DNA of 64,000 bases from Sebastes aleutianus (GCA_916700875.1 CAKAKS010000031.1:9573977-9637976); one strand, 5' to 3'. Shown: positions 23,822 through 35,409, counted from the first letter of the stretch. The notes: a model not told the origin generated them from the sequence alone. A program made the numbers and translations.

Positions 23822-25376
23822 TGATAAAAGAATATTAAAAGTGCTTTAACTTTAAGTGATCAAATAACAAGATTGTACCGCTGTGCTTTGAGCTAAATGA
23901 TAACATACACTGGTATTATGTTTAGCAGGTATTATGTTTACCATGTTTACTTTGGGGGGGGACTTGTGTTTTGGGTGTAGCAGTAGAGATCTGAAGGAAT
24001 AGTTTGACATTTAGGGAAATGCACTGCTTTGCTGAGCGTTACAAATAGATATGAGGATTGATACCATTCTCATGTTTGTACGATAAATATGAATGAACAA
24101 TTCCCAAACAGAAAGTGGTTAACTTGAACATTATATCAGACTGAATAATGAAATGAAACGAAATGGCAATTTTTGGTCTGATCAAGATATTGGAAAAAAA
24201 AAATACTTCTAAAACTTCAACAACAATGTGTTCTTCCTGGTTACTTTTGATAATCTGACTTCACTGTGAACAGTTTTCATTGGATTTAGTGAAGAAATAG
24301 TTGAATAATAGCATTGAAACTGTTGACAGGCTTGTTTTATGGATTGTATTGGGGTGGAGGCATTTCTGAGACAGGTATCTGAAAATCTAAATATAACCCA
24401 AAACTCACTGCCTGACTAGACACCTACATTACTCATGTCAAACATCTGTCCTTCCAGATGCAGATCAGATCAGGACGGACGCCTCAGATTGAGGACTGCA
24501 TGTGGAGGACCACATCCCCCCACAGACGCTGATGTAAGATCCCCTGCGAGTCTTGATTGTCTCAAGTGCATGGTGTCTAAATTTCACCAAACATAAAGAC
24601 CCTTGAGATAAAATTACTGATTGCAGAATGCATTGCAGCATATATTACAAAGTATATGTGAACGATGGAATCCAAGTATCGTATTTCAGTGAGACCCCCT
24701 GACGCTCAGCTGTGAACTTCTTCCTGTGAGGTCTCCGGGTTTTTTCTGCTTGTGCAGCAGAATTACGCCACCCTCATTAACACCCAGCGACGCTGTAAAT
24801 TTAGACAATGAGATCTATCAGTCTATTATCCACACACACACATAGATGGAGAGTGGTTATTTGCCAACAATGCTGTGGTCCTTTTGTGCAGACAGTTGTT
24901 GCTCAGCTGAAGAAAAGAACATCTGAGCAATCAGGTCAGGATGTTTTGGAATTCCTGTCACGCTAACCAGCGTTGTTTTTGTAGAGTACATGTGTCGGTG
25001 CTCAGATATGTGCAGGGGGGACCAGAGCTCAAGAGAAACAAAACACACTGATGAGAACATAGAAATAGCTCAGGAGAGTGGGGGCTTTATTACCTTAAGT
25101 GGGATCATTTCTGCACTTTATTATATAAAGTTATTATCAAGCAAATCATACAGGAGCAGCAGAGCAAAGAGCCAATTTAGTTCTCTTATAAGAAGTTATA
25201 CTTTTTTGGTAAATAGGCTGATAAAGTAGGTGTTGGCATTTCCTCTTGTAGAGTACGATGATGTTGATAACAATTACGGTAACACAGCAGTGGAAGTATT
25301 TATAGGGTTTTTGGTAAAGCCACAAGAGGCCAACCACCTGTTCCTCTAACTATTTAGTGAGATAGACCACCTGTGT
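23822..25376. other. Non-coding stretch
   Basis: No exon or element ends are recognised. Confidence 0.4.
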
Positions 25377-25410
25377 CTGTGTGTGTGTGTGTGTGTGTGA
25401 GTGAGTGAGT

Positions 25411-25445
<35 letters not shown>
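25377..25445 (+). repeat. Compound GT/GAGT/GA microsatellite
   Basis: (GT)n passes into (GAGT)n and then (GA)n. Confidence 0.95.
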
Positions 25446-25448
<3 letters not shown>

Positions 25449-25580
25449 GGGATCACAACACAACAGCATAATATTCAAAGTATGTCCACCATCAAAGACA
25501 ATGGTGATTAGTACGTTCTTACTGTTAGCATATTAGTATAATAAGCATACATAGAACATGACAAAACAATTTACCATTAA

Positions 25581-26066
25581 AGGACCAAGATGTAATATAT
25601 TTAGCGTAATAAATCGTAAAATGACCATGATATGTCATCAAAGATTAAGGAAACATGCTGAATTGAAATACTGGTTTCTCTGACAACAATGCTACAGTAC
25701 AGCCAGTATGTTCACCTTTCAACTTTCCTGTCCGGAATATCTGTTTTTATTTTGGCCGGTGTGATCCCGTCCACTGTCCATTTCTACACCCCGTTGCCAC
25801 TTATAAAACAAATTGGCAATCTGTGGTCCGTGTGCAGCTGGTTTATAAAGGCAGCGGGTATTTGAGGCACACAGCCGGTGAAGTGATTCCGACTACTGCT
25901 GCTGGCCAGAGGCTAACGTGCTTGTGTGTAGAAGGTAACCCACAAATTGTGAAAACGTTCGCTGCAATCAGTCACACCAGAGGAGCGGACAGGCCACGGC
26001 TCCAATGTTTTGAATTTGGACAGCTGTTACCCATTTTACACGTTATATGTCCTACATATTGTTCCT
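25581..26066. mobile_element. TTAA-flanked element, AGGACCAAGATGTA termini
   Basis: TTAA (25577-25580) is followed by AGGACCAAGATGTAATAT, and the right end ATGTCCTACATATTGTTCCT meets TTAA at 26067-26070. The termini are an imperfect inverted repeat (AGGAMCAAKATGTA). The right TTAA is also the left flank of the next element, so the two elements abut. A 92-codon ORF inside has no domain. Confidence 0.65.
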
Positions 26067-26070
26067 TTAA

Positions 26071-26680
26071 AGCTGCAGTCGGTAACTTTGAGCAAATATG
26101 ATATAAAGTTATTTTTATGAAATGGTCACTATATCCTGACAGTAGTACATAAGACAGATAATCTGTAAAAAAAAATATCATGTTTCTCTGCCTTCTCCTA
26201 GTGCTCCTAACGGCATTTGCGAGATTTCACCGCGCCCGAAGGAAAGCAACCAATCAGAGCCGAGCTGGAGCTGAGCAGCCTCTGGGCAGCTGTCAATCAA
26301 TGATCGTGAACTCTGATTAAGCTTGCTCCGGCCGGTAGGCGGTGCTTGGTTTAAACTCGACTGTTCAAACTTTCTCATTTTACAACTAAACAGTACACTA
26401 CAAGATGTTTCTGAAAACATTTGAGGCAAAAAATAGGCATTACAGTAACAGAATATTAATCCATATTTGATCAGCGGTGCCTAGTTTGACCGTTTGGTCA
26501 CAAGTTTCGCAAGCAGTGATTGACAGCTGCTGTAGAGACTCCTCGGCTCTGATTGGTTGTTTTAGTTGTGGCACGTTGAAATCTTGCAAATGCCATTAGA
26601 AGCACTACTGTCAGGATATATTGACAGTTTTATAAAAATCACTTTTTTATCATATTTGCTCAAAGTTACCGACTGCAGCT
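26071..26680. mobile_element. TTAA-flanked foldback, copy 2 of the 'AGCDGCAG' family
   Basis: AGCTGCAGTCGGTAACTTTG at the left is mirrored exactly by CAAAGTTACCGACTGCAGCT at the right, with TTAA at 26067-26070 and 26681-26684. The inverted similarity continues inward for about 95 bp with mismatches and, more loosely, for most of each half (the block caaccaatcagagccgag occurs on both arms in opposite sense). The copy is non-coding. Confidence 0.85.
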
Positions 26681-26684
26681 TTAA

Positions 26685-29600
26685 AGCACATTGGCTCATT
26701 TTTGTCTTATTTCATTAAAAATGTATACATTTCATACCTCCACTATAATAAAACACTGCTGGAAACCCAGGAATAAAAATAGAAGCATCATAAATACTGT
26801 AATATGGTTAAAAATAGAAGGGATGTAAAAATTCGTAACTGAATCCATACTCATTATACATAAGTAATCAATGATCATGTTTATTGATCTTCAGCCCCAA
26901 GGACTAGCTGCTCAATAGGGGACAGCTCACGTAGTTGACTTAAATCAATGCACTCACACTAATTGGGTTGAGAGCCAATGGAAGGGTGGGCTGTCAGAGG
27001 TGAGGTCACTCATCTGTAGAGAAATTGAAAAAGTGATCCAAGATGAGCACAGAAGGCATTTACCTGTGACCTTCACCTGAACTTCTCCTGACCTCTGAGG
27101 AAGTCAGGCTGATATGGAATTATCGGCTCAATACTGAGTGCTGGGCAAAAGCACGAGGCATCCAATGTTGGCTATTTAGTACATGCTGACACAAATCAAT
27201 CAGTTCAACTTTATCAGTACAGTGCAGCAGTTTTAGAACATTTCAATACACAGAGCTGCAGAAAGAAGAAACACAGACAATACACTAAAATGTATTCAAA
27301 TAGATTAATGTACTTTTTCATACACATTACAATAAATGCTCAAAGTCTCCAATTAAGGCCTGCCAGCAGTATGGTAATATATTGTCTGTGCTTCTGAGGA
27401 GCATATTATACACAACTATTGTAAGAAGACAGGTGGCACATCACAAAAATGTACAAGACTTGAACTTATCAATGCCAGATTGGTTGTCTTTTACTGTAGC
27501 ACACAGACAAACACTGGATCGAAATACATGTTTTAAGTTCTCTATAAAATGTCTGTTTACAGCAGTAATATTGAAAAGTAACTTTACAGGATTAAATAGG
27601 GCTGAAACTTTATTGGAAGTCGTGTCCCACTGAGAAACACACAAACAATATTTTTTCACCGCTTCTAATTAATATTGCCGTTGGTGTTCTCACGACTTAA
27701 CCACAAGCATATCGTGTATACACGACATCCCATGCTGTAAAGACAAGCTCACGAGTTTCATTTGAAGGCACCAGATGTCCCAATTGTATGCATACTGCAT
27801 GCAACAGTACATACTGTGTAAGGGCAGCTGCAGTAGCCTATGTACTAAAAGTAAAAAGTATGCGATTTGGAACGCAGCCTCTGTTTTGGCCTACCGTCCA
27901 TTCTCTGTTGATGTTCATCTGGTAGCAATCCTCAATTCCTCTCTCGCAGCAAGGCAACAATTTGCACCAAAGATCCTCTCCATGATTTTTACTACTCCGC
28001 TGCTCGTTTGGTTGTGCAAAACCTCACCTCAGTGAGTCCGTGACTTGCTGTAAGTTACAACAGTTGCAATGACGATGGTATGCACATAAAAATGTCCGCC
28101 ACTCTGACCATCTTGCTACGTTGATTTGAATGGGAATTTCTGTTCTATACTCCTATTCTGGTATAAATAGTGAGTGACTAAATTGGTGAAGTGGGAGCAG
28201 GTGAGCTGGAGGTCATGTGACAGCAGGGCTAACGAGGGACAGGTGAGACTAATCAGGGCGGGGCAGACAATCAAAACTGGCGGGAAAACACACAAAGACA
28301 GGAGGTGATCTGAAATGAGAGGAGAGGTGAGTAACAAAATAAAAAAAAGGGCAGAATTTGTTCCAACTGTGCTTTTGGATTTTAGGATTTGGCTCATTAC
28401 TTTTGTGGTAGATTGCTTCATAGAATGGCCAATGCTTGCCGTGCATCTGACTGATCTGTTTGCTTGATAAGCATCACCATTTTTTTTCCTTGTCTGCCCT
28501 GTCAAAAATCTGTCCACCTTCTACTTTACACTTTACTTTACCTTGCTTGCTTACTTGAAATATTCCACTTCACATTTTCCCCTGGTGATATTGGTCCCCC
28601 CCCAGTATGAGGAGTACATAAGAAAACAAAGAACATATAAAAAAGTATACTTCTGATAGGTGTCAACACTAACATGAATGTAATTTGTCACTCAGCTTAT
28701 CATGCTTGGTTATTTTTGGCACTGTGAAGAAGAGCAATTGATGGAGTGTGAAGGAAGAGACCAACAACACAGCCGGCAACTTGTCTGTGCCTGCTCATTA
28801 TCCCCCAGTGACAGTAGTTGTTATGCCCATCCAACATTCAACTTTTACAGTCAAAGGCCGTCATTTCACCCTTTTTTCAGTTGACTGTACAAACCGGTTT
28901 TGGAATCTGAGCTCATCTCCCACTGTAAAGACAATATTTTAGGAGAAAGTGGGGGGAAAAGTGACGGCAAAATAACAGGAATCCTGGAAAAATTCTAGTC
29001 CGGAGTCATTAAATTGAACTGTTCTGTAGCGTCAAACACTAACAATATTTATTTCCAGGTCTCTAGCTAAATTTTGAAGCCATGAACATGACTTCATTTT
29101 TTTTCTCATTCACTGTAGCTATTGTGTGAAGCCAGCCAATCTATCACTGAGTACTCGCAGGGATTCGTCTTGTAGGATTGTTGTGTCGCAGTGCAATAAA
29201 CAATAATTGTTATAAAGGAGCCGGTTAGGAGGAACGGAGAGGCTAAATTACTCAGCGTTAGAGACTGCAGGCTGTTCTGTTTGTGAGATAACACATGCTA
29301 CTCAAGAGTGTGAGAATGAGTTCGGAAGATGTGGAAAATGTGAGAAACAAGATGCATGGAGACACGAGTGTAAGTGAGAATAATGATGCAGAATACACTA
29401 CCCCCCTCTTTTCTTTACACTGTGGCAAAACTGTGAAATACAACCATGACATAAAACATGGAAAGACAATCAAAGTTGTCACTCCAACCAAATAAAGCAA
29501 GACTTTGCCACTAGCTCACTGGGTTTGATGCATATGTTTTCATCTATTTTAGGGAAGTTCTCTACGATGTGATGATCTTTTATTTGCATCACAACTGGCT

Positions 29601-29717
29601 GTGAAAACAGAGTCCATTACTATTGCATGTTCCTTTAATTCTAGTATGTGTGTGTGTCAGTTATAAATTCAGTTAAATTGTTTTAACATTTTGTGTTTTA
29701 CAAGCCTGGTTTAAGAC
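26685..29717. other. Non-coding stretch
   Basis: No gene is supported. The stretch 28180-28320 (gagcaggtgagctggaggtc, gacaggtgagactaatcagg) has the look of a dispersed repeat, but no ends were found. A 66-codon ORF at 29295-29495 (Lys/Val-rich, ending TPTK) has no recognisable domain and no splice context. Confidence 0.4.
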
Positions 29718-29762
29718 CATAGACTGTATATATAAATGGACGACAAAAGTGAAGTCAAATGA

Positions 29763-30325
29763 TCCCGATTCGACTTTTATCAGGCCATGAAATAGGCATT
29801 ATCAGTCGCTATAAGCACCATAGATGTGGGTCAGTAGGGGCCTACTATGCCTACTACATTGTAAAAGTGAAAGTGAAACTTAAAAGCAACACGTTCTAAC
29901 ACATTGTAAAACTGAATGAAACGTTACGTTTTTAACACAAACAAAAAGGCTTCTTTAGGTTTAGGTAACAAAACTACAACTTCTTTAGGTTTAGGCAAAA
30001 AAAAAAAAACGTGGTTAAGTTTAGTGTTTTGGGATAAAATAACTACGAACACAAAACAACTACACGTTGTTAGTTCCAAACAGGATGCGAACTCCGGTCT
30101 CCCTGTGTTTCCTCCACCACTTATGTAGTTTCACAGTGTCTATACTACAGCGCCTGACTTCCACTTCTGCTCCTATCATAATTACTGAGGTCACTAGAGG
30201 TCGTGTTCTTTTATACCTTCTTTTGGTAATCTACCATGTGAATAGATGATAAAACCTACTAGTGGGTGTAGTAGGCCCCTATTGACACGTATCTATGGGC
30301 TTATAGCGACTGATAACGCTTAATC
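29763..30325. mobile_element. Foldback element nested at 29.7-30.6 kb
   Basis: The left arm (cattatcagtcgctataagc, accatagatgtgggtcagta) pairs with the right arm (tatctatgggcttatagcga, ctgataacgctta). The interior includes two copies of ttctttaggtttaggyaa and the phrase atgcgaactccggtctcc, as in the other foldbacks. It lies within the element bounded by CATAGACTG ends, so it inserted later or was carried with it. Confidence 0.7.
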
Positions 30326-30536
30326 ATGACGTCTCACCATGATTAGCATCAAATAATTAATTAAAACTAAACTCATCAGAAAAACTAACACTTGAACATA
30401 CATCAGCATGATAAGAACTACCTAAAATGACAGAAACCATCTTTGGGGAAAATGTATTTGACATGTACATTGACTTTTTAGTTTGGCCCATCCGCTAACT
30501 TGGAGGGGCGGGATTTATGACCTATACTGCTGCCAG

Positions 30537-30550
30537 CCACCAGGGGGCGA
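30537..30550 (+). promoter_or_regulatory. CTCF-like motif
   Basis: CCACCAGGGGGCGA fits the vertebrate CTCF core (CCASYAGRKGGCRS) at 13 of 14 positions. It lies in repeat-derived sequence. Confidence 0.45.
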
Positions 30551-30986
30551 TTGAGATGTTTTGGCTTCACTTTTGGGGAGCTGCCATGTCGTTAATCTTT
30601 ATATACAGTCTATGTTCCAGACCTCTGAGTGGCTGCCCACATATCAGATTCACACACAGTACATTGAGCAAGTGTTTTAATGGCTCAAACCAGATTTGCC
30701 CTCAAGCAATATGCAGTCCTGCAACATGCTAACCTATTCTGATCTCTGAGTTTAATTTTGGTTTATTTGATCTGAAAATGATGTATGCTGGAGAGCCTCC
30801 TGAATATATTGTGATGTTGTTTACACCCACCATCCAGTTAGAGTCTTGTATTCACCCTTAAGGATTTTACTTCTCCACGCCATGAGCCATGCCCCGTAGC
30901 ATTCATCATGTTTTTTTTATACTGAAGTGAGAGCTTGAAGTGTAACTGAACGTGAAGAGAAAAATTACAACCAGGAAGGAAAAATC

Positions 30987-33900
30987 CATCCATCCATCCA
31001 TCTTCAACCGCTTATCCGGGATCGGGTCGCGGGGGCAACAGCTCCAGCAGGGGACCCCAAACTTCCCTTTCCCGGGCCACATTAACCAGCTCTGACTGGG
31101 GGATCCCGAGGCGTTCCCAGGCCAGAGTAGAGATATAATCTCTCCACCTAGTCCTGGGTCTTCCCCGTGGTCTCCTCCCAGCTGGTCGTGCCTGGAACAC
31201 CTCCCAAGGGAGGCGCCCAGGAGGCATCCGTGCTAGATGCCCGAACCACCTCAACTGGCTCCTTTCGACGCAAAGGAGCAAGGACTCTACTCCGAGTCCC
31301 TCACGGATGACTGAGCTTCTTACCCTATCTCTAAGGGAGACGCCAGCCACCCTCCTGAGGAAACCCATTTCGGCCGCTTGCACCCGCGACCTCGTTCTTT
31401 CGGTCATGACCCAACCCTCATGACCATAGGTGAGAGTAGGAACGAAGATTGAACGGTAGATCGAGAGCTTTGCCTTCCGGCTCAGCTCTCTTTTCGTCAC
31501 AACGGTGCGGTAAAGCGAATGCAATACCGCCCCTGCTGCTCCGATTCTCCGACCAATCTCACGTTCCATCGTCCCCTCACTCGCGAACAAGACCCCGAGA
31601 TACTTAAACTCCTTCACTTGGGGTAAGGACTCATTCCCTACCTGGAGTAGGCAATCCACCGGTTTCCTGCTGAGAACCATGGCCTCAGATTTAGAGGTGC
31701 TGATTCTCATCCCGACTGCGTCACACTCGGCTGCGAACCGATCCAGTGAGTGCTGGAGGTCGCAGACCGATGATGCCAACAGGACCACATCATCTGCAAA
31801 AAGCAGCGATGAGATCCTCAGCACACCGATCTGCAAACCCTCCTCCACCCGACTATGCCTCGATATCCTGTCCATGAATATCACGAACAGGATTGGTGAC
31901 AAAGCGCAGCCCTGGCGGAGGCCAACCCCCACCGGAAACGAGTCCGACTTATTGCCGAGGATCCGAACACAGCTCTCGCTTTGGGCGTACAGGGATTGGA
32001 TGGCCCTGAGAAGTGCCCCCCTCACCCCATACTCCCGCAGCACCCCCCACAGTATCTCCCGGGGGACCCGGTCATATGCCTTCTCCAAGTCCACAAAACA
32101 CATGTAGACTGGATGGGCATACTCCCAGGCCCCCTCCAGGATCCTTGCGAGAGTGAAGAGCTGGTCCGTTGTTCCACAGCCAGGACGGAATCCGCATTGT
32201 TCCTCTTCGATCTGAGGTTCGACTATCGGCCGAACCCTCCTTTCCAGCACCTTGGAGTAGACTTTACCAGGGAGGCTGAGCAGTGTGATACCCCTGTAAT
32301 TGGCACACACTCTCTGGTCCCCCTTTTTGAAAAGGGGAACCACCACCCCGGTCTGCCACTCCTTAGGCACTGTCACCGACTTCCACGCGGTGTTGAAGAG
32401 ACGTGTCATCCAAGACAGCCCCTCCCCACCCAGAGCCTTCAGCATTTCTGGGCGGATCTCATCAACCCCCGGGGCTTTGCCACTGTGGAGTTGTTTGACT
32501 ACCTCAGTGACTTCCACCAGGGTAATTGATGATGGTCCCCCATCAGCTTCCAGCTCTGCCTCTACCATAGAGGGCGTATTGGTCGGATTCAGAAGTTCCT
32601 CAAAGTGCTCCTTCCACCGCCCGATTACCTCCTCAGTTGAGGTCAACAGTGTCCCATCCTTACTGTACACAGCTTGGATGGTTCCCCGTTTCCCCCTCCT
32701 AAGGTGCCGGATGGTTTTCCAGAAGCACTTTGGTGCCGACCGAAAGTCCTTCTCCATGGCTGCTCCGAACTCCTCCCACACCCGCTGCTTTGCCTCCGTC
32801 ACGGCAGTGGCTGCTGCTCTTCGGGCCCGTCGGTACCCTGCAACTGCCTCCGGAGACCTCCGAGATAACATATCCCGGAAGGCCTCCTTCTTCAGTCGGA
32901 CGGCTTCCCTGACCACCGGTGTCCACCACGGTGTTCGAGGGTTGCCGCCCCTTGAGGCACCTAAGACCTTAAAACCACAGCTCACCGCCGCAGCTTCAGC
33001 AATGGAAGCTTTGAACATCGTCCACTCGGGTTCAATGCCCCCAACCTCCACAGGGATGCCAGAAAAGCTCCGCCGGAGGTGTGAGTTGAAGATCTCTCGG
33101 ACAGGGGCCTCCTCCAGACGTTCCCAGTTCACCCTCACTACGCGTTTGGGCTTACCAGGTCTGTCCAGAGTCTTCCCCCACCCTCTGACCCAACTCACCA
33201 CCAGATGGTGATCAGTTGACAGCTCCGCCCCTCTCTTCACCCGAGTGTCCAAAACATGCGGCCTCAGATCAGATGATACGATTACAAAATCGATCATCGA
33301 CCTTCGGCCTAGGGTGCTCTGGTACCACGTACACTTATGAGCATCCTTATGTTCGAACATGGTGTTCGTTATGGACAATCCATGACTAGCACAGAAGTCC
33401 AACAACAAACGACCACTCGGGTTTAGATCAGGGAGGCCGTTCCTCCCAATCACGCCACTCCAGGTGTCTCCATCGTTGCCCACGTGCGCGTTGAAGTCTC
33501 CCAGGAGAACTATGGAGTCCCCTACTGGAGCCCCATACAGGACTCCATTCAGGGTCTCCAAGAAGGCCGAATACTCCGAACTGCTGTTTGGTGCATACGC
33601 ACAAACAACAGTCAGAGTTTTCCCCCCCATAACCCGAAGGCGTAGGGAGGCGACCCTCTCGTCCACCGGGGTAAACTCCAACATAGCGGCACTCAGCCGG
33701 GGATTTGTGAGTATCCCCACACCCGCCCGGCGCCTCACACCATGGGCAACTCCAGAGAAGAATAGAGTCCAACCCCTATCCAAGAGTACGGTTCCAGAAC
33801 CGAGGCTGTGCGTAGAGGTAAGCCCTACCAGATCCAACTGATAGCGCTCCACCTCCCGCACAAGCTCCGGCTCCTTCCCCCACAGAGAGGTGACGTTCCA

Positions 33901-34352
33901 CGTCCCCAGAGCCAGCCTCTGCCGCCCGGGTCCAGTCCGTCGAGGTCCCTGGCCTTCACTGCCACCCGTGTGGCAGCGCACCCGACCCAAGCGGTTCTTC
34001 CCGCAGGTGGTGAGCCCACAGGATGGAGAGGAGGGGGGTGCCACGTTCCTTCTTCGGGGTATCCCCGGCCGGGCTCCGTGGCAAGCCCGGCCACCAGACG
34101 CTCGTTGACGGGCCCTCCGTCTGGGCCTGGCTCCAGACGTGGGCCCCGGGCTTCCTCCGGGCCGGGTAACTCCTCCTCTGCCTCGTGTCGTCATTGGGGT
34201 TTTTGTGAACCATTCTTAGTCCGGCCCCTCACCTAAGACCAATTTGCCATGGGAGACCCTACCAGGAGCACGAGGCTCCAGACAACACAGCCCTCAGGGT
34301 CATAGGGACACACAAACCTCTCCACCACGTTAAGGTGATGGTTCCCGGAGAG
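30987..34352 (-). mobile_element. Rex3: Apparently full-length Rex3-type (RTE clade) LINE
   Basis: This is a non-LTR retrotransposon in minus orientation. Its 3' end, at low coordinates, is a (GATG)n tail (four CATC units on the plus strand, 30987-31002), the hallmark of Rex3. The 5' end reaches about 34352 in a UTR containing ccaccacgttaaggtgatgg. A perfect 13-bp duplication, GGAAGGAAAAATC, flanks it at 30974-30986 and 34353-34365. It contains one long uninterrupted ORF. From memory, the sequences at about 31892-31916 and 32338-32357 correspond to the sites of widely used Rex3 PCR primers. The intact ORF and perfect flanks suggest a recent insertion. Confidence 0.92.
31012..34194 (-). CDS. 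Rex3 polyprotein: endonuclease plus reverse transcriptase
   Basis: The 1060-codon ORF encodes a retrotransposition protein that nicks the target and copies the element RNA into DNA at the nick. Residues 1-92 are basic and low complexity. An apurinic-type endonuclease domain spans about 95-335, with TWNVTSLW (98-105), GDFNAHVG (232-239), IDFV (301-304) and TDHH (327-330). The reverse transcriptase spans about 555-830, with SGKAPGVDEI, FVDLEKAYD (700-708), LRQGCALSP (759-767) and the catalytic FADD (799-802). A C-terminal thumb-like region with SQLRWFGHLARM follows. No frameshift or stop is present. The usual catalytic Glu region (QETHS in related enzymes) reads GLTSTHS at 124-130, so that Glu is absent; I recall the same reading in other Rex3 copies. 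The start is the first in-frame Met and could be internal to a longer native protein. Confidence 0.9.
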   Translation of the reverse strand: MTTRGRGGVTRPGGSPGPTSGARPRRRARQRASGGRACHGARPGIPRRRNVAPPSSPSCGLTTCGKNRLGRVRCHTGGSEGQGPRRTGPGRQRLALGTWNVTSLWGKEPELVREVERYQLDLVGLTSTHSLGSGTVLLDRGWTLFFSGVAHGVRRRAGVGILTNPRLSAAMLEFTPVDERVASLRLRVMGGKTLTVVCAYAPNSSSEYSAFLETLNGVLYGAPVGDSIVLLGDFNAHVGNDGDTWSGVIGRNGLPDLNPSGRLLLDFCASHGLSITNTMFEHKDAHKCTWYQSTLGRRSMIDFVIVSSDLRPHVLDTRVKRGAELSTDHHLVVSWVRGWGKTLDRPGKPKRVVRVNWERLEEAPVREIFNSHLRRSFSGIPVEVGGIEPEWTMFKASIAEAAAVSCGFKVLGASRGGNPRTPWWTPVVREAVRLKKEAFRDMLSRRSPEAVAGYRRARRAAATAVTEAKQRVWEEFGAAMEKDFRSAPKCFWKTIRHLRRGKRGTIQAVYSKDGTLLTSTEEVIGRWKEHFEELLNPTNTPSMVEAELEADGGPSSITLVEVTEVVKQLHSGKAPGVDEIRPEMLKALGGEGLSWMTRLFNTAWKSVTVPKEWQTGVVVPLFKKGDQRVCANYRGITLLSLPGKVYSKVLERRVRPIVEPQIEEEQCGFRPGCGTTDQLFTLARILEGAWEYAHPVYMCFVDLEKAYDRVPREILWGVLREYGVRGALLRAIQSLYAQSESCVRILGNKSDSFPVGVGLRQGCALSPILFVIFMDRISRHSRVEEGLQIGVLRISSLLFADDVVLLASSVCDLQHSLDRFAAECDAVGMRISTSKSEAMVLSRKPVDCLLQVGNESLPQVKEFKYLGVLFASEGTMEREIGRRIGAAGAVLHSLYRTVVTKRELSRKAKLSIYRSIFVPTLTYGHEGWVMTERTRSRVQAAEMGFLRRVAGVSLRDRVRSSVIREGLGVESLLLCVERSQLRWFGHLARMPPGRLPWEVFQARPAGRRPRGRPRTRWRDYISTLAWERLGIPQSELVNVAREREVWGPLLELLPPRPDPG

Positions 34353-34365
34353 GGAAGGAAAAATC

Positions 34366-34956
34366 ACAGGTGGGAAATAAGGGAGGCCGGGAGGGGAATA
34401 TAAGAAAAATATAGCATGCATGTGGAAATGAGATTGAGTGTTGTGGGAGCAACATGGCCTCGGGTTAACAAAGGGAGCAGTGGAGAGAAACGAGGATGGT
34501 GAAGAAGGGAGGGGGAGACAAGGAGAAATGAAGGATCAACAGGCTCTTCTATATGAAACCAAACACCTGAGGCCTCACTTCCTCTCCCTCCCTCCTGTGT
34601 AAGCTGGCAGGATTCACCTTATTGGAGTCCAGATGTATCGGTGATAAAGGTGTCTTTGTTTGTGAGATAGTGAAAGATGAAGCAAGCATTTTGCCACATA
34701 GACAGAATGAAAAGAAAATTAAAAAATACTTTTAAGTGTAAAAGATTACAGAGCAGTTGAAATTCTGCGAACTCATCGAGCGTGGTACCTTAAATAAAGA
34801 ACAAAAAGAGCCAATCAAAAACCTTCCTTTTTAATAAGGCCTGCATTTATTCATGCTGCAGTGAGTTCGCCAACGAATACACTTCAGACAGATATCGTAC
34901 GAACAGTGAGATCAAGCAATGCATCATGTCACTTGTCAGGAGTGCACACACAGTCT
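34366..34956. other. Non-coding stretch beside the Rex3 element
   Basis: No supported gene. It begins with the target-site flank of the LINE and is purine-rich. Confidence 0.4.
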
Positions 34957-34958
34957 AG

Positions 34959-34997
<39 letters not shown>
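34957..34997 (+). repeat. (GGCA)n microsatellite
   Basis: About ten GGCA (AGGC) units in tandem. Confidence 0.95.
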
Positions 34998-35409
34998 CTG
35001 GGGCATCATTAGAGCAACGAATGCTGCCGACGCTCTCTGTTCTCGTCACGGTGGATCTGACATGAGAGCTGAAGCGGGAAAAGACTTTTCTAAATCAGAA
35101 CGAGAGGTTAAGACGATGGCAGCACCAAGGAGGTTAAAGGTTATGTATTTATAAATCTCTCTTTCTGTTGCCTGCTGCTTTTACTGTGAGGCTTTTGTCA
35201 AACCTATGTTTCACCACGGTATGTCTGTGCCCCTAATTGGACACTTCCATGCTTCATATTTGCCCTAAAGTCACACCAGAGGAGCACTTGAGAGGCCCAG
35301 GTGTGCCTCTAGTCAGCCTCAGTGCCCTTCTGTTAGCTCTGTTGTGACCTTTGGGACAAAATGAACCCTAAAGCTAAATGTAACCCTCACCCTTCTTCTT
35401 TTGCCAATG

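Larger units (their letters stand above)
29718..30614. mobile_element. Element with CATAGACTGTATATA termini, hosting a nested foldback
   Basis: The left end catagactgtatatataaa is mirrored by tttatatacagtctatg at the right (30598-30614). The right third contains a CTCF-like motif (30537-30550) beside a gcttcacttttgggg block; a similar block occurs in the repeat at 39148-39740. The middle, about 29763-30325, is a foldback of the family seen at 23160. No convincing target duplication was found. Confidence 0.65.

Noticed and set aside
29295..29495. 66-codon plus-strand ORF as a small gene
   Set aside because: No domain, no Kozak or splice evidence, and length within chance expectation for AT-rich DNA.
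31679..33841. Plus-strand ORFs of 114-303 codons opposite the Rex3 gene
   Set aside because: They are antisense shadows of the GC-rich Rex3 coding region, whose minus frame has clear enzyme motifs.
30960..34370. LTR retrotransposon or endogenous retrovirus
   Set aside because: There are no long terminal repeats, gag, protease or integrase; the domain order and GATG tail are those of a non-LTR element.
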